From: Clostridiales bacterium
Lineage (GTDB): Bacteria > Bacillota > Desulfotomaculia > Desulfotomaculales > VENG01
Length of the DNA stretch: 64,000 nt
Assembly: GCA_021736985.1 (NCBI GenBank)
Contig: JAIPEW010000002.1
Coordinates: 1-64,000, forward strand
Direction: 5' to 3'
The position numbers and the translations under genes were made by a program. Each line of letters begins with the position of its first letter. Within the stretch, counting starts at the first letter, position 1. Below the pieces are notes generated by a model. It saw nothing but the letters and a program-made list of their open reading frames with translations. It had not been told where the DNA came from and ran no database searches. Of this stretch, positions 1 through 8,800 are shown one piece after another.

Positions 1-87
1 AACATAGATACTGAGGACCAGGAAGCTCTGGATGAGTTACTCCCCTGGTCAACCACATTACCCAGCAATTGCAAGATAACAAAATAA
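1..87 (+). pseudogene. IS66-family transposase, C-terminal end (cut by window edge)
   Basis: The first 28 codons read in frame to TAA at 85-87 and end in a tail containing EALDELLPWS, which resembles the usual C-terminus of IS66 transposases (an acidic helix followed by LPWS). The rest lies outside the window, so integrity cannot be judged. An IS66-like terminal repeat just downstream supports the assignment. Confidence 0.6.
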
Positions 88-96
88 GTTTACTAT

Positions 97-126
97 AAAC
101 CCCACCCGGTCCGAAAGGTGGGGTTT
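97..126 (+). terminator. hairpin after IS66 transposase
   Basis: A 10-bp perfect stem, AAACCCCACC (97-106) with GGTGGGGTTT (117-126), follows the transposase stop and ends in T residues. It probably terminates the IS66 transcript. Confidence 0.6.
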
Positions 127-139
127 ATTTGACGCTTAC
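127..139 (+). mobile_element. right inverted-repeat end of IS66 element
   Basis: The sequence TTTGACGCTTAC ends at 139. Its complement begins GTAAGCG, the hallmark start of IS66-family terminal repeats. The element therefore ends here, 52 bp past the transposase stop. The partner end lies outside the window. Confidence 0.55.
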
Positions 140-205
140 TTACTAACTTTATTTAGGGAAAAAGCATTTACATAAAATTATATATACTTCCAAATTTCTA
201 AAAAC

Positions 206-1969
206 TTATTTAAGATTATACTTTTTTAAACGATAATGTAAACGTTGCCTACTCATACCTAAGTCTGCTGCCGCTTTAGCAGCATTTCCATAATTTCGCT
301 TAAGGGCGATAACAATTTTTTCTTTTTCCTGTTGTTTTATTTCATCCAAAATACTATTATTTTTTTTATCTATATTATAAGTTGTAATATTGTCATTTTC
401 ATTATTAATTTTGACTTCATCATTAGAGAATATTTTTAAATATTTAGGTATATGCTCTGCTTTAATAATAGTTTCATCATTTGAAACCAGATTCATTGCA
501 CATTCAAAACAATGCTTCAACTCCCTGATATTCCCATGCCAATAATAATTATATAGGTCTTCCAAAACATGAAGACTAACTTTTTTAATATTTTTATTTA
601 TTTTATTATTAAATTGACTAATAAAATATTCTATAAGAAGTTCCAGATCATCCAAACGTTCACGTAAGGGAGGAATAACCAAATAAATTACTGCTAACCT
701 ATAAAATAAATCACTTCGCAATTGTCCTTTTTTAATAGCTTCTGAAGGCTCTATATTACAAGTACTAATAAATCGCACATCAACAGAAATTTCCTTTTTA
801 CCACCTAAACGTATTACTTTTTTTTCTTCTATAACTCTAAGCAATTTACTTTGTAAGGTTAGGGGCATCGAATTAATTTCATCCAAAAGCAAAGTTCCTC
901 CATTAACTTGCTCAAGTTGTCCCTCTTTGTCAATAGCTCCCGTAAAAACACCTTTAGTAGTACCAAAAAGGATCCCTTCTAAAAGACTTTCAGGAATAGC
1001 TGCACAATTTATTGCCAAAAATGGTCCCTTAGAACGTTTACTATTTTTATGAATACTTTGAGCAAACATTTCTTTGCCTGTTCCTGTTTCACCATAAATC
1101 AAAACTGATGATTCACTTTTAGCAGCAGCTTTTCCCCATTCAATACTTTCTAATAGTTTTTTATTCTTCCCCCAAATATCATTAAAAGAGTAGTATTTCT
1201 CTTTTCCTTCTTGTTTATTATTTTTATCAAGTTTTTCTTCATTGAGATTTAATATTTTTTCTGCAGTTCTTTTAAACTTAACATAATCACTTGTAATAGC
1301 GGCTGCGCCAATAATTTTACCTTCGGAATACAAAGGTAAACAACTACATACTATACTAACGTACTTCCCATCATGAGTAACATAGTTTTGATACCTATTT
1401 TTAATTGGTTTACCTTCTTTTAGTACGTTTAAAACTAAAGATGTTTTTTCATCTAATGAATATATATCGAGCCAGTGTTTTCCTAAAACGTCCTTAGCTT
1501 TTAAATCATCCAGTTTTTCCTGTGCAGGGTTAATAAAACGTAAATTCTCATTTTTATCTGCAACATGTATTCCTTCATCAATAGAGTTTATTATATTTTC
1601 ATATGTTTCTTTTAAAAGTTTTACCTCTTTATACTTGTTTTCCAATTCATAATTTAAATGATTTTCTGATACAAATAAGATTTTAAAATTAGCATTATTT
1701 TGGGAAATTATTATTTTTCTTACAATCACTTTTTTTTTCAAAACTTGCATTTTATAACTTATAGATTCCCTATTATCTGTTTTTAGACCAGGCATTATGT
1801 TTTCTATTTTGGAACCTATGATTTCTTCTTTTAACAAATTTAAGATATTTTGTAATTTTTCATTACATTTTATAATAATTCCTTGACTGTTCAAAATAAC
1901 TATACCTTCTTGAACACCCTCCAAAATTGTATCAAACAGATGTTTATCAAGTGATTTTTCCCTGTCCAT
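206..1969 (-). CDS. sigma-54-dependent transcriptional activator (PAS, AAA+, Fis HTH)
   Basis: This is an enhancer-binding protein of 587 aa. Two PAS-like sensor regions (about residues 10-75 and 115-230) precede an AAA+ domain with Walker A GETGTGKE and Walker B LLLDEI, and a C-terminal Fis-type helix-turn-helix (AAADLGMSRQRLHYRLKK). The sigma-54 contact loop reads GVFTGA rather than the canonical GAFTGA, a conservative change. There is no receiver domain, so it probably senses a small ligand through PAS. RBS GGAGG precedes the ATG. The only sigma-54 promoter I see in the window is upstream of the symporter/OCD operon (12481-12497), the likely target. Mobile DNA now separates the two. Confidence 0.9.
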   Translation of the reverse strand: MDREKSLDKHLFDTILEGVQEGIVILNSQGIIIKCNEKLQNILNLLKEEIIGSKIENIMPGLKTDNRESISYKMQVLKKKVIVRKIIISQNNANFKILFVSENHLNYELENKYKEVKLLKETYENIINSIDEGIHVADKNENLRFINPAQEKLDDLKAKDVLGKHWLDIYSLDEKTSLVLNVLKEGKPIKNRYQNYVTHDGKYVSIVCSCLPLYSEGKIIGAAAITSDYVKFKRTAEKILNLNEEKLDKNNKQEGKEKYYSFNDIWGKNKKLLESIEWGKAAAKSESSVLIYGETGTGKEMFAQSIHKNSKRSKGPFLAINCAAIPESLLEGILFGTTKGVFTGAIDKEGQLEQVNGGTLLLDEINSMPLTLQSKLLRVIEEKKVIRLGGKKEISVDVRFISTCNIEPSEAIKKGQLRSDLFYRLAVIYLVIPPLRERLDDLELLIEYFISQFNNKINKNIKKVSLHVLEDLYNYYWHGNIRELKHCFECAMNLVSNDETIIKAEHIPKYLKIFSNDEVKINNENDNITTYNIDKKNNSILDEIKQQEKEKIVIALKRNYGNAAKAAADLGMSRQRLHYRLKKYNLK

Positions 1970-2199
1970 GATAGTTTCCTCCTTACTTTATAACAATGCT
2001 AAACTATATAATAAAATAAATTTAACCTGAAATATTCATAAAACAACCAAGAAAAGCTTACAAACCCAAGCAAATCACTACTTTAAAAAAATTAACAAAA
2101 TCACCTATTAAGTGAAGTCAAATGTATAGAAAAAGAGCCCAATCTTTGGTAATGTTAAAGGTGACCAATCCTAAAAACATACCAAGGAGGACTCTTTCT

Positions 2200-2545
2200 A
2201 TGAATAGTGTACAGGATTACAACATGAACTTCAACTCCCGAATGAAAGTAAATTTTGAAAGTGGCAACTAACCTTAGACGCAGGCTTATTATTATACAAA
2301 GAATTTGACCATAAAATCGGTCTTTCCGAGGCAGTTAAGGAAATGTTAGTTGTGCACAATCCTATTTGTCAGCACTGATTTTGAATCGAATGCAGTGAAA
2401 CTGCAGTTAGCAATGTTGGCATATAACTTTAACAATTGGTTTCGCAGATTATGCTTACCGGAACAAATGAAACCGAACCGGATGGAGACGCTGCGATCAA
2501 AATTGATCAAAATACTTGCCTCGTTTTGGCTAAGATTATAGGGAG
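2200..2545 (+). pseudogene. IS1380-type transposase remnant with internal deletion
   Basis: RBS AAGGAGG leads to an ATG at 2200 that opens an IS1380-like N-terminus; after a frameshift it continues with a segment resembling LTSDAGLLLYKEFDHKIGLS. From about 2365 a second segment, ADFESNAVKLQLAMLAYN in sense, matches the C-terminal part of the same family. The catalytic core between them is missing, so this is a non-functional deletion derivative of roughly 110 codons instead of more than 400. Element ends were not identified. Confidence 0.7.
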
Positions 2546-2959
2546 AAAATGGAAAATTTTAAAAAATAAATGTCACATTGGTAGTTTGCAACCTAACATT
2601 ATCCATATTTATGTAGGATTTATATTAAACCTTCCATTTAAGGTGAAGTAACTTATGCAGTTATATCTGCTAAAGTGTAGAGGAAAATATACATAAAAAA
2701 ACTTTTTTATGTATATTTTCCCATCACCTTTAAGTGGCTGTGAATATTTCAAGTTTAATTATTTTTAGTATATATTTTAACAGGTAAGCTAAATATTTGA
2801 ACAAACATTTACTGGATCTTTTTATAATCCGTAACTTACTGTTAGGGACAGCAATTATTAATTTCTTATTTTAGCAAACATATGCTAGAACACACAAAAA
2901 AGAGCAGTTAATAACTGCTCCAGAAATAATTATGTAAATATAATATATAAATATTTAAC
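2546..2959. other. intergenic region with two palindromes
   Basis: No convincing gene is present. The stretch holds a 19-bp perfect inverted repeat (2682-2700 with 2703-2721, 2-nt spacer) and a shorter palindrome at about 2902-2920 (GAGCAGTTA/TAACTGCTC). Both could act as bidirectional terminators at the junction of the IS1380 remnant and the next mobile element. Confidence 0.5.
2682..2721. terminator. perfect 19-bp inverted repeat, likely bidirectional terminator
   Basis: Arms 2682-2700 and 2703-2721 are exact reverse complements with an A/T-rich inner end. On either strand the folded RNA has a U-rich side. It lies downstream of the IS1380 remnant. Confidence 0.45.
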
Positions 2960-3366
2960 TCAACTTTCGCAGCCCAAATTAGGCAATAAATCCTTGATAT
3001 AAACGGGTAGACCGTCAATCCATTCCTGCAGTTGATAAATGATTTCTGTTTGTTTTTTAGTAACGCCTAAAACAAATTAGCATTAATTGCCTTAATGCTA
3101 ATTTAATATCGATATCTTTAACATCATCACAACATATAAAAAACAAACCACCCAGAGACCTATCATCTCGGTTTTGCCTGCGTTCCCACTCAAGAACCAG
3201 ATATCGACTAAAGACAATGGTAGTGTGGCTAATGAGCATATCAAATGAACGGCCCTGGAACTCAGTTCCGAGTTTAAGATGGGATTTGGCAAATTTAAAG
3301 AAAGTTTGTCGGGTAAAAGACTGGCGCGGTATCGAACCACGACCCGTTTCCAGCCCCTCCCCATAA

Positions 3367-3399
3367 GAACTGCTCGTGAGGTTTTCCCTCAAGCAGCTC
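3367..3399 (-). ncRNA. group II intron domain V
   Basis: The 33-nt hairpin starts GAGCTGCTTGAGG and ends CGAGCAGTTC. It has the AGC catalytic triad region, a GAAA-type terminal loop and the bulged distal helix expected of domain V. It lies 53 nt downstream of the maturase stop codon. Confidence 0.8.
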
Positions 3400-3452
3400 A
3401 CCCAGTAAACTTAGTCAGAAGGGTTATGAGACCTATCGAATGGTAGACACTT

Positions 3453-4130
3453 TCATCGGTATCCCTCTACGTTTTTAAGGGGATGGATTTTCCAGTCCCA
3501 GTAAAGTCCAAGCACATTGTAGAGATACTCATTACTCCACCTCCGCCACCCGATACTACACTTTCGTCGCCGTTTCCTTCTTGTCAGCAGAGTTCGGATT
3601 TTCATTTCCGTATAGTCGCGCACTTCACTAAATGCACGGCTGGAATTCCCGACCCGAAAGTAATTGACCCATCCGGACAATATAGCATTAACTTGTTTCA
3701 CTATGTCCTTTGCTGGTTTTGCGCCCCCGTTTTTAATCAATTCACGAATTCGCGTCTTTACCGCAACACGGGCTTTCTTTTTCGGTGTCATAAGGATGAA
3801 ATACCCGGTTTTGCTCCGGTTCTGAACTCGCCTAAAGTCAAACCCGAGAAAGGAGAATGATTCGCCCTTTAGTACGTTAACCATCCGGGTCTTTTCTAAG
3901 TTAAGCTCTACTCCCAAGGGTTCCAGTCTTTCCCGCAGTCGCTGTAGTGCTAGTTTAGCCCATCCGCGTTTACTGGAGTGTCCGCTTACTGTGACCACTA
4001 TATCATCGGCAAACCGATGATAGTTCACCGCCTCGTAGTTGCCTTCCGCTGTTTTGCGCCGGATGGCATCGAGTGTCCAGTCAACCTCATTTAGGTAGAT
4101 ATTAGCAGCAAGTGGAGAAAACGGGCCGCC
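3453..4130 (-). pseudogene. ltrA: group II intron reverse transcriptase/maturase, C-terminal part
   Basis: This is the C-terminal half of the intron-encoded protein. From the insertion junction it reads GGPFSPLAANIYLNEVDW, then the RT active-site box RFADDIVV (a variant of YADD), the rest of the RT thumb, and a maturase X domain ending near GLYWDWKIHPLK. There is no HNH endonuclease domain. It would join the 7620-8254 fragment to give about 437 aa. It has no start of its own and cannot make an active enzyme while the recombinase element is in place. Confidence 0.85.
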
Positions 4131-4174
4131 TTATGCAAAGAAAGTTATTATGCAAAGAAAGTTATTATGCAAAG
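4131..4174 (+). repeat. left-end direct repeats of RIT element
   Basis: TTATGCAAAG occurs at 4131, 4148 and 4165 with an exact 17-bp period (unit TTATGCAAAGAAAGTTA). An inverted copy, CTTTGCATAA, lies further in at 4220-4229. These are probable recombinase binding sites at the element end. Confidence 0.8.
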
Positions 4175-4288
4175 TAAGGAGCTGAAAAGCTGACAAATCC
4201 TGAAATATTTTTTGATTATCTTTGCATAATCCCCCATGATAAAGGTAAGAGCAACTCGCTCAAATCATTATTTAAGGGGGATGCATCT

Positions 4289-5524
4289 ATGCGCCACCAA
4301 CCATTAGCAGAACTGCTTAAAGACGTTGAACAGGAAATGGTTAAGCTTCATTACAACAAAGGGACACTGAATTTTTACCGCAGACGTTGGAAAATGCTAA
4401 TAGAATTTGCGAGAGAACGGGGTGAAACCGAGTATTCAGAACAACTAGGGCTTGACTTTGTTGAACACCATTTTGGCTTGTTAAAAAAAGACAGTGAACG
4501 AAGACTTAAAACATCTGAAGTGCAAGAACTACGTGTCATCCGCATGATAGGTGGGTTCCAACTCCACCGAACCATCTTACGCCGGTACTATAACCATAAA
4601 CAAATTCTAACTGACCCGTATTGGATTGAAATCAGTAACCATTTTAAACAGTACTGCAAAGAAAAAGATTATTCCAGTGTGACCCTTGATCATTATGTGA
4701 AGCAGTCTATGCGCTTTATGGATTACTTGAGGGCACAGGGCATTACCTCCTGTAAGGGGATAACTATTGACCTTATCAACAACTACATCAAAACTCTGGC
4801 AGGATATTCTTACAAAACTGTGGAGCAGATTATTTGTTCCCTGAGAGCTTTTTTCCGATTTCTCTTGGAAACGGGAAAAGTCACCATCGATTTTGCGGCT
4901 AAAACACCCATGGTCCAGGCAAGAAAACAAACCAGGATTCCGTCGGTATGGACCAAGGAAGAATTGCAAAAGCTATTTGATGCTATTGACAGGGCAAATC
5001 CAAAAGGCAAACGAGACTATGCTATTATCCTGCTGGCATGCTGTCTAGGAATGCGCTGTACAGACATCAAAAACCTGCGGTTTAACAATTTTTATTGGGA
5101 AGATAAAAAGCTGATATTCATACAGTCAAAAACGAAAGAAACAGTGAGCCTACCATTACCTTCTGAAGTTGGCTGGGCCATAATTGACTATCTAAAGTAC
5201 GGTCGTCCCCAATTTAAAAGCCCCTATGTGTTCTTAAGGCATCTAGCACCTTTTGGTCCCTTTTCGGAAAGCGATCATCTTCATCAGATAATTGTTAGTT
5301 ACATGAGGCAAGCTCATTTGCCCACACTGAAAAAAAGAAGAGGAATGCATTCCCTGCGCCATACCTTAGCCAGCATGCTACTGGAAAAAGAACCCCCCTT
5401 ATCTGTCATAAGTGACATTCTTGGCCATGCCGATCCCGACTCAACTAAAGTCTATCTAAAGGTAGATATTGGCAAACTAAAGGAATGTGCATTAGATCTC
5501 GAAGAGGGAAAAGGCAATGTGTAA
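4289..5524 (+). CDS. tyrosine recombinase, first of the trio
   Basis: This 411-aa site-specific recombinase has an N-terminal SAM-like DNA-binding domain and a C-terminal catalytic domain. Catalytic residues are visible as Arg in GMRCTDI, His-x-x-Arg in HSLRHTLAS, the late His in ILGHAD and the nucleophile Tyr in KVYLKVD. It also carries a ~110-aa N-terminal extension that the other two lack. RBS AGGGGG lies upstream of the ATG. Its stop overlaps the next start by 8 nt, implying translational coupling. It probably acts with its two neighbours to move the element. Confidence 0.85.
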   Translation: MRHQPLAELLKDVEQEMVKLHYNKGTLNFYRRRWKMLIEFARERGETEYSEQLGLDFVEHHFGLLKKDSERRLKTSEVQELRVIRMIGGFQLHRTILRRYYNHKQILTDPYWIEISNHFKQYCKEKDYSSVTLDHYVKQSMRFMDYLRAQGITSCKGITIDLINNYIKTLAGYSYKTVEQIICSLRAFFRFLLETGKVTIDFAAKTPMVQARKQTRIPSVWTKEELQKLFDAIDRANPKGKRDYAIILLACCLGMRCTDIKNLRFNNFYWEDKKLIFIQSKTKETVSLPLPSEVGWAIIDYLKYGRPQFKSPYVFLRHLAPFGPFSESDHLHQIIVSYMRQAHLPTLKKRRGMHSLRHTLASMLLEKEPPLSVISDILGHADPDSTKVYLKVDIGKLKECALDLEEGKGNV

Positions 5525-6503
5525 GCTCGAGTATGCTGGTCCCTTCAGAAAATACATCAAAGAACACATTGAACTAAAACAGGCTATTGGATACAAATAT
5601 GTGGTTGAGGCCATGCATCTAAAACGTTTTGACCAGTTTACCCTGGGAAAATATCCGAATGCCACCTGCCTGAACAAAGAGATCGTTTTGGATTGGTGTA
5701 GCAAACGGCCACATGAAGCGCAGGCAAACCAAAGTGCTCGAGCATCTGTACTCCGCCAGTTTTCAAAATATCTTGATGTGTTGGGCTTAGAGCCCTACAT
5801 CTTGCCTAAAGGGTACTACCCGAAGGAACCACAGTATACACCTTACATTTTTTCAAAGAAAGAACTGCTCCATTTCTTTACACAGACTGAGCAGTGCCAT
5901 TATTCTCCTGAATGTCCCTGCCGACACCTTATTATGCCGGTATTCTTCCGAATGATCTATTTGTGCGGACTTCGAGTTACTGAAGCAAGACTGTTAACCG
6001 TTGGTGATGTTGATTTAACCAGTGGAGTGCTATCTATTCATCATTCTAAAAAAGATAACAGCCGGTTTGTACCCATGTCGAATAGTCTTGTGCAACGATG
6101 TCGTGATTATTCAACTAAAGTTCATGGATTTGCTACACCTGAAGAATACTATTTTCCTGCTCTGGGCGGTAAACCCATGACAAATACTAATGTGTATCAT
6201 AATTTCCGCCGGTTCCTGTGGCAGGCTAGGATTTCTCATGGAGGCAGGGGAGTTGGCCCAAGAATCATGGATTTTCGCCACACCTATGCGGTTCACTGCC
6301 TCAAAAAATGGACCGAGCAAGATAAGGATTTGGCTGTTTACTTGCCGATGCTCAGGACCTACATGGGCCATGATTCTTTTCAGGATACGGCTTATTACCT
6401 GAGACTGACCGCCGATGTTTTCCCAAGCATCATCCTCAAACTACAAAACCGGTATCCAGATGTTATTCCTGAATTGGAAGGTGATTTCAGTGAAACCAAC
6501 TGA
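5517..6503 (+). CDS. tyrosine recombinase, second of the trio
   Basis: This 328-aa member of the lambda integrase family retains its catalytic residues: Arg in CGLRVTEARLL, HxxR in DFRHTYAV, late His in YMGHDSFQ and Tyr in DTAYYLR. A cysteine cluster (CHYSPECPCRH, about residue 124) just before the catalytic domain is unusual and might bind metal; that is inference. It overlaps both neighbouring genes, so the three are made from one transcript. Confidence 0.85.
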   Translation: MCKLEYAGPFRKYIKEHIELKQAIGYKYVVEAMHLKRFDQFTLGKYPNATCLNKEIVLDWCSKRPHEAQANQSARASVLRQFSKYLDVLGLEPYILPKGYYPKEPQYTPYIFSKKELLHFFTQTEQCHYSPECPCRHLIMPVFFRMIYLCGLRVTEARLLTVGDVDLTSGVLSIHHSKKDNSRFVPMSNSLVQRCRDYSTKVHGFATPEEYYFPALGGKPMTNTNVYHNFRRFLWQARISHGGRGVGPRIMDFRHTYAVHCLKKWTEQDKDLAVYLPMLRTYMGHDSFQDTAYYLRLTADVFPSIILKLQNRYPDVIPELEGDFSETN

Positions 6504-7503
6504 TTTCGCCAAACACTTAACGGCCTTTTTATCCAACTGGTTAATAAAACAGCGTAACGCCAGCCCCAAAACGGTTCAGTCCTATCGCGATACTTTCAAA
6601 TTGTTGTTGAAATATTGCCAGGAGAAAGAACACATTTCGCCGGAACAGATCACCATGTCAAATTTAACAGTGGATGTGATCAAAAACTTTCTTTCTTGGT
6701 TGGAAACAGAAAGAAAGTGCAGTATCTCAACCAGAAACCAGCGACTGGCAGCAATTCATTCATTTTTTCGGTATGTGCAGATGGAAGAACCTTCAGGACT
6801 TTATCATTTTCAAAAAGTTACTGCTATCCCGGTGAAAAAGGCCAGCAAACCAGTTGTGGAGCACCTGACACCGGAAGCTATGAAATTGCTGCTTGACCAA
6901 CCTGACAAAAACCATCCGTGGGGTCGGCGGGACTTAACCCTGATGAGTGTGCTGTATGATACTGGTGCAAGGGTTCAGGAACTGATTGATGTCAAAGTTG
7001 GGGATGTGTTGCTTTCACCACCTCCAGTCATAATTCTTACCGGCAAAGGGAACAAGATTAGGCGTGTTCCCCTCATGAAAAACACAGCGTTTCTTCTCCA
7101 AAACTACTTGGCAGAAAACCGACTTAATAACCAGCACAAAAGACAGTATCCACTTTTCACCAATCGCCAGCATCATCAACTGACAAAAGAAGGGGTTGCT
7201 TATATTATTGGCAAGCATGCTAATGTTGCTAGGAACCAATCATTCATTGTTCCACAAAAGGTTACCCCACATATGTTTCGTCATAGCAAAGCCATGCATC
7301 TGCTCCAAGCAGGCGTTAATCTTATCTACATCCGTGATTTTTTAGGGCATGTCGATATTAAAACTACCGACATCTATGCCCGGATGGATACGGAAATCAA
7401 GCGTAAGGCCATTGAAAATACTTATCCCGATCTCATTGCAAACAATCTACCGGACTGGAACAAAGATCAGGCTCTGCTCTCGTGGTTGTCTGAATTAAAA
7501 TAG
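6490..7503 (+). CDS. tyrosine recombinase, third of the trio
   Basis: This recombinase is about 337 aa, with an N-terminal SAM-like domain (residues about 5-90) and a catalytic domain holding Arg in TGARVQELIDV, HxxR in HMFRHSKAM, late His in FLGHVDIKTT and Tyr in DIYARMD. An upstream ATG in frame (6415) lies deep inside the preceding gene. I prefer the GTG at 6490, which follows GGAAGG by a normal distance; GTG 6481 is an alternative. The right-end repeats begin 60 nt after its stop. Confidence 0.85.
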   Translation: MKPTDFAKHLTAFLSNWLIKQRNASPKTVQSYRDTFKLLLKYCQEKEHISPEQITMSNLTVDVIKNFLSWLETERKCSISTRNQRLAAIHSFFRYVQMEEPSGLYHFQKVTAIPVKKASKPVVEHLTPEAMKLLLDQPDKNHPWGRRDLTLMSVLYDTGARVQELIDVKVGDVLLSPPPVIILTGKGNKIRRVPLMKNTAFLLQNYLAENRLNNQHKRQYPLFTNRQHHQLTKEGVAYIIGKHANVARNQSFIVPQKVTPHMFRHSKAMHLLQAGVNLIYIRDFLGHVDIKTTDIYARMDTEIKRKAIENTYPDLIANNLPDWNKDQALLSWLSELK

Positions 7504-7565
7504 TTTGAGGTTATGCGAAGTAAACGGAGTGGGCATCACTTATTTTAGCGGCTTTACAAAGTTTA

Positions 7566-7618
7566 CTTTGCATAACGTTTTACTTTGCATAAGGCGGATT
7601 ATGCTAAGCTTTGCATAA
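7566..7618 (-). repeat. right-end repeats of RIT element with a terminal palindrome
   Basis: CTTTGCATAA occurs at 7566, 7583 (again 17 bp apart) and 7609, with a one-mismatch direct copy TTATGCTAAG at 7599 and TTATGCGAAG at 7511. At the very edge, AAGGCGGATTATGC (7591-7604) and its exact inverse (7613-7626) flank an 8-bp spacer, joining element sequence to target sequence. Confidence 0.75.
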
Positions 7619-7619
7619 T

Positions 7620-8254
7620 CCGCCTTGCGGAACGCCGATTTTTCCTGTTACCTTTATTATCTGTTTTACGAAGTGCATGACTTTTGGGTCGCAGACACGT
7701 TTCGCAATTTTCCCCAGTAGTATGTTGTGCCGTATCGTGTCGAAGTAGCGGGTCAAATCAACATCAATCACTGTAGTCATACGACGTAACACACTGCGCC
7801 GTACTCCCGCCAATGCTTGATGTGGGGAACGCTTCGGCCGAAATCCATATGAGTTCGAACAGAAATCAGCTTCAAAGATTGCTTCCAGTATGAGTTTCAA
7901 CGCCCCTTGTACCACTCGATCCCGAATGGTCGGTATTTGTAGTGTTCGCATTTTACCGTTTGCCTTCGGGATATCAACTTTGCGGTTGGCTTTTGGACGA
8001 TATGTTCCAGCGTGCAATTCTGCCTGGATACTTTTTAGAAACGGGATGACACCCTCTTTTTCCACATCAGCGAAACTTTGTCCGTCGATACCGGAGGCAC
8101 CGCCGTTTTTCTTTGCACGTTGATATGCTTCATGAAGAGTTGTCATCTTTGTAATGTGGGTGAATATTCCCCAAAAACGATGTGTAGGTTCGGACTTCGC
8201 CTTTTGATAGATTCGCCGCCTCAGTTCCTGCAAGTTAATGGGTGTTATTGTCAA
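7620..8254 (-). pseudogene. ltrA: group II intron reverse transcriptase/maturase, N-terminal part
   Basis: This is the N-terminal ~212 aa of the intron-encoded protein, with RT blocks 0-4: NGGASGIDGQS, KANGKMRTLQIPTIRDRVVQ, SYGFRPKRSPHQAL and a block ending KIGVPQGG. The reading frame is cut immediately after VPQGG by the recombinase element; the remaining residues in frame come from the element's end. It is complementary to the fragment at 3453-4130 with no apparent loss of coding sequence. Confidence 0.85.
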
Positions 8255-8800
8255 AGCACCCTTGCCTCCTTTGGTCGTGCGAAATGTTTACAGGTTCGGA
8301 CCCTTTCCTCCCCGTGTGTTTTGCTGCACACGGATCTCCGGTACTACGATCCGTTCCGCCACCCTGACACCTGCCTTCCCATTTCCCGCTCACGGTTATA
8401 GGGAAGACCTCCTCGATGAGGTTTCTTCACCGGGTGTCGAGGGTTTCTCCAGTTTCCACAGCATCTTTCCCTCCATGTCGCCGCTGATACCCCGCCGGTG
8501 AGCACTGCCGTTTCAGACTCTTTTCGGTCAGCACTTGTTGCTTTCGCGCGTTATCGACCGTCTCAGCCACCGAATTTGCGTGTAACGAGGCTACATCTGC
8601 GTTCACTGTGCGTTACAACCTGGAGTTTTGCTCACGTTCCTTGAACGTGTTGTCAGAGGGCTTCACCGTCTCGTTTTCACTTCACGGTGCCTCTCAAGCT
8701 ACAGGAGTAGAGTCTTTTCTCCCGGTCGGACTTTCACCGATTAGATGCTATGTCCTTAGCTGGACACGCCAATACTCCAACGCATACCGTAGATACGCAC
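8255..8800 (-). ncRNA. group II intron 5' ribozyme domains (I to part of IV)
   Basis: About 550 nt lie between the intron's GTGCG start and the maturase start codon. Short open frames here are not credible genes. The length and the stretch resembling CGGTGAAAGTCCGACCGGG near 8740 are as expected for group II domain I-III sequence. Confidence 0.6.

Larger units (their letters stand above)
4131..7618 (+). mobile_element. RIT-type element (recombinase in trio) inserted in the group II intron
   Basis: A ~3.5-kb element carries three overlapping tyrosine recombinase genes on one strand and no other genes. Copies of TTATGCAAAG lie at the left end and the inverse CTTTGCATAA at the right end. Removing it restores the maturase reading frame: left flank GGGCCGCC and right flank CCGCCTTGCGGAAC rebuild the codons for VPQGGP with a short CCGCC repeat. 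The three-gene overlapping layout and protein sizes match the described Recombinase-In-Trio family; assignment is from architecture. Confidence 0.75.
3341..8800 (-). mobile_element. group II intron interrupting the transposase, itself interrupted by a RIT-type element
   Basis: On the minus strand the intron begins with GTGCG at 8800, the canonical group II 5' end. About 550 nt of domain I-III sequence follows (8255-8800), then the intron-encoded protein from 8254, then domain V at 3399-3367. Without the inserted recombinase element (4131-7618) the intron would be about 2.0 kb. The 3' boundary near 3341 is inferred from where transposase coding resumes. Domain VI looks short: after the GGAAAC loop I cannot find the 3' strand that should pair back, so splicing may be lost. 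Confidence 0.75.

Noticed and set aside
2436-2651. 71-aa frame in the IS1380 remnant
   Set aside because: The overlapping frame carries the recognisable transposase C-terminus; this one is a shadow.
3325-3345. T-loop-like GGTTCGATACC suggesting a tRNA
   Set aside because: No acceptor, D or anticodon arms around it; it codes for the resumed transposase residues VVRYRA.
3057-3401. An open frame of 114 aa as a stand-alone gene
   Set aside because: Its start lies in group II intron domain V and it then runs into the 3' exon of the transposase. It is part of the pseudogene, not a separate gene.
4131-4174. TTATGCAAAG iterons as a replication origin
   Set aside because: They are mirrored at the other end of the recombinase element and no replication protein is encoded, so they fit element ends.
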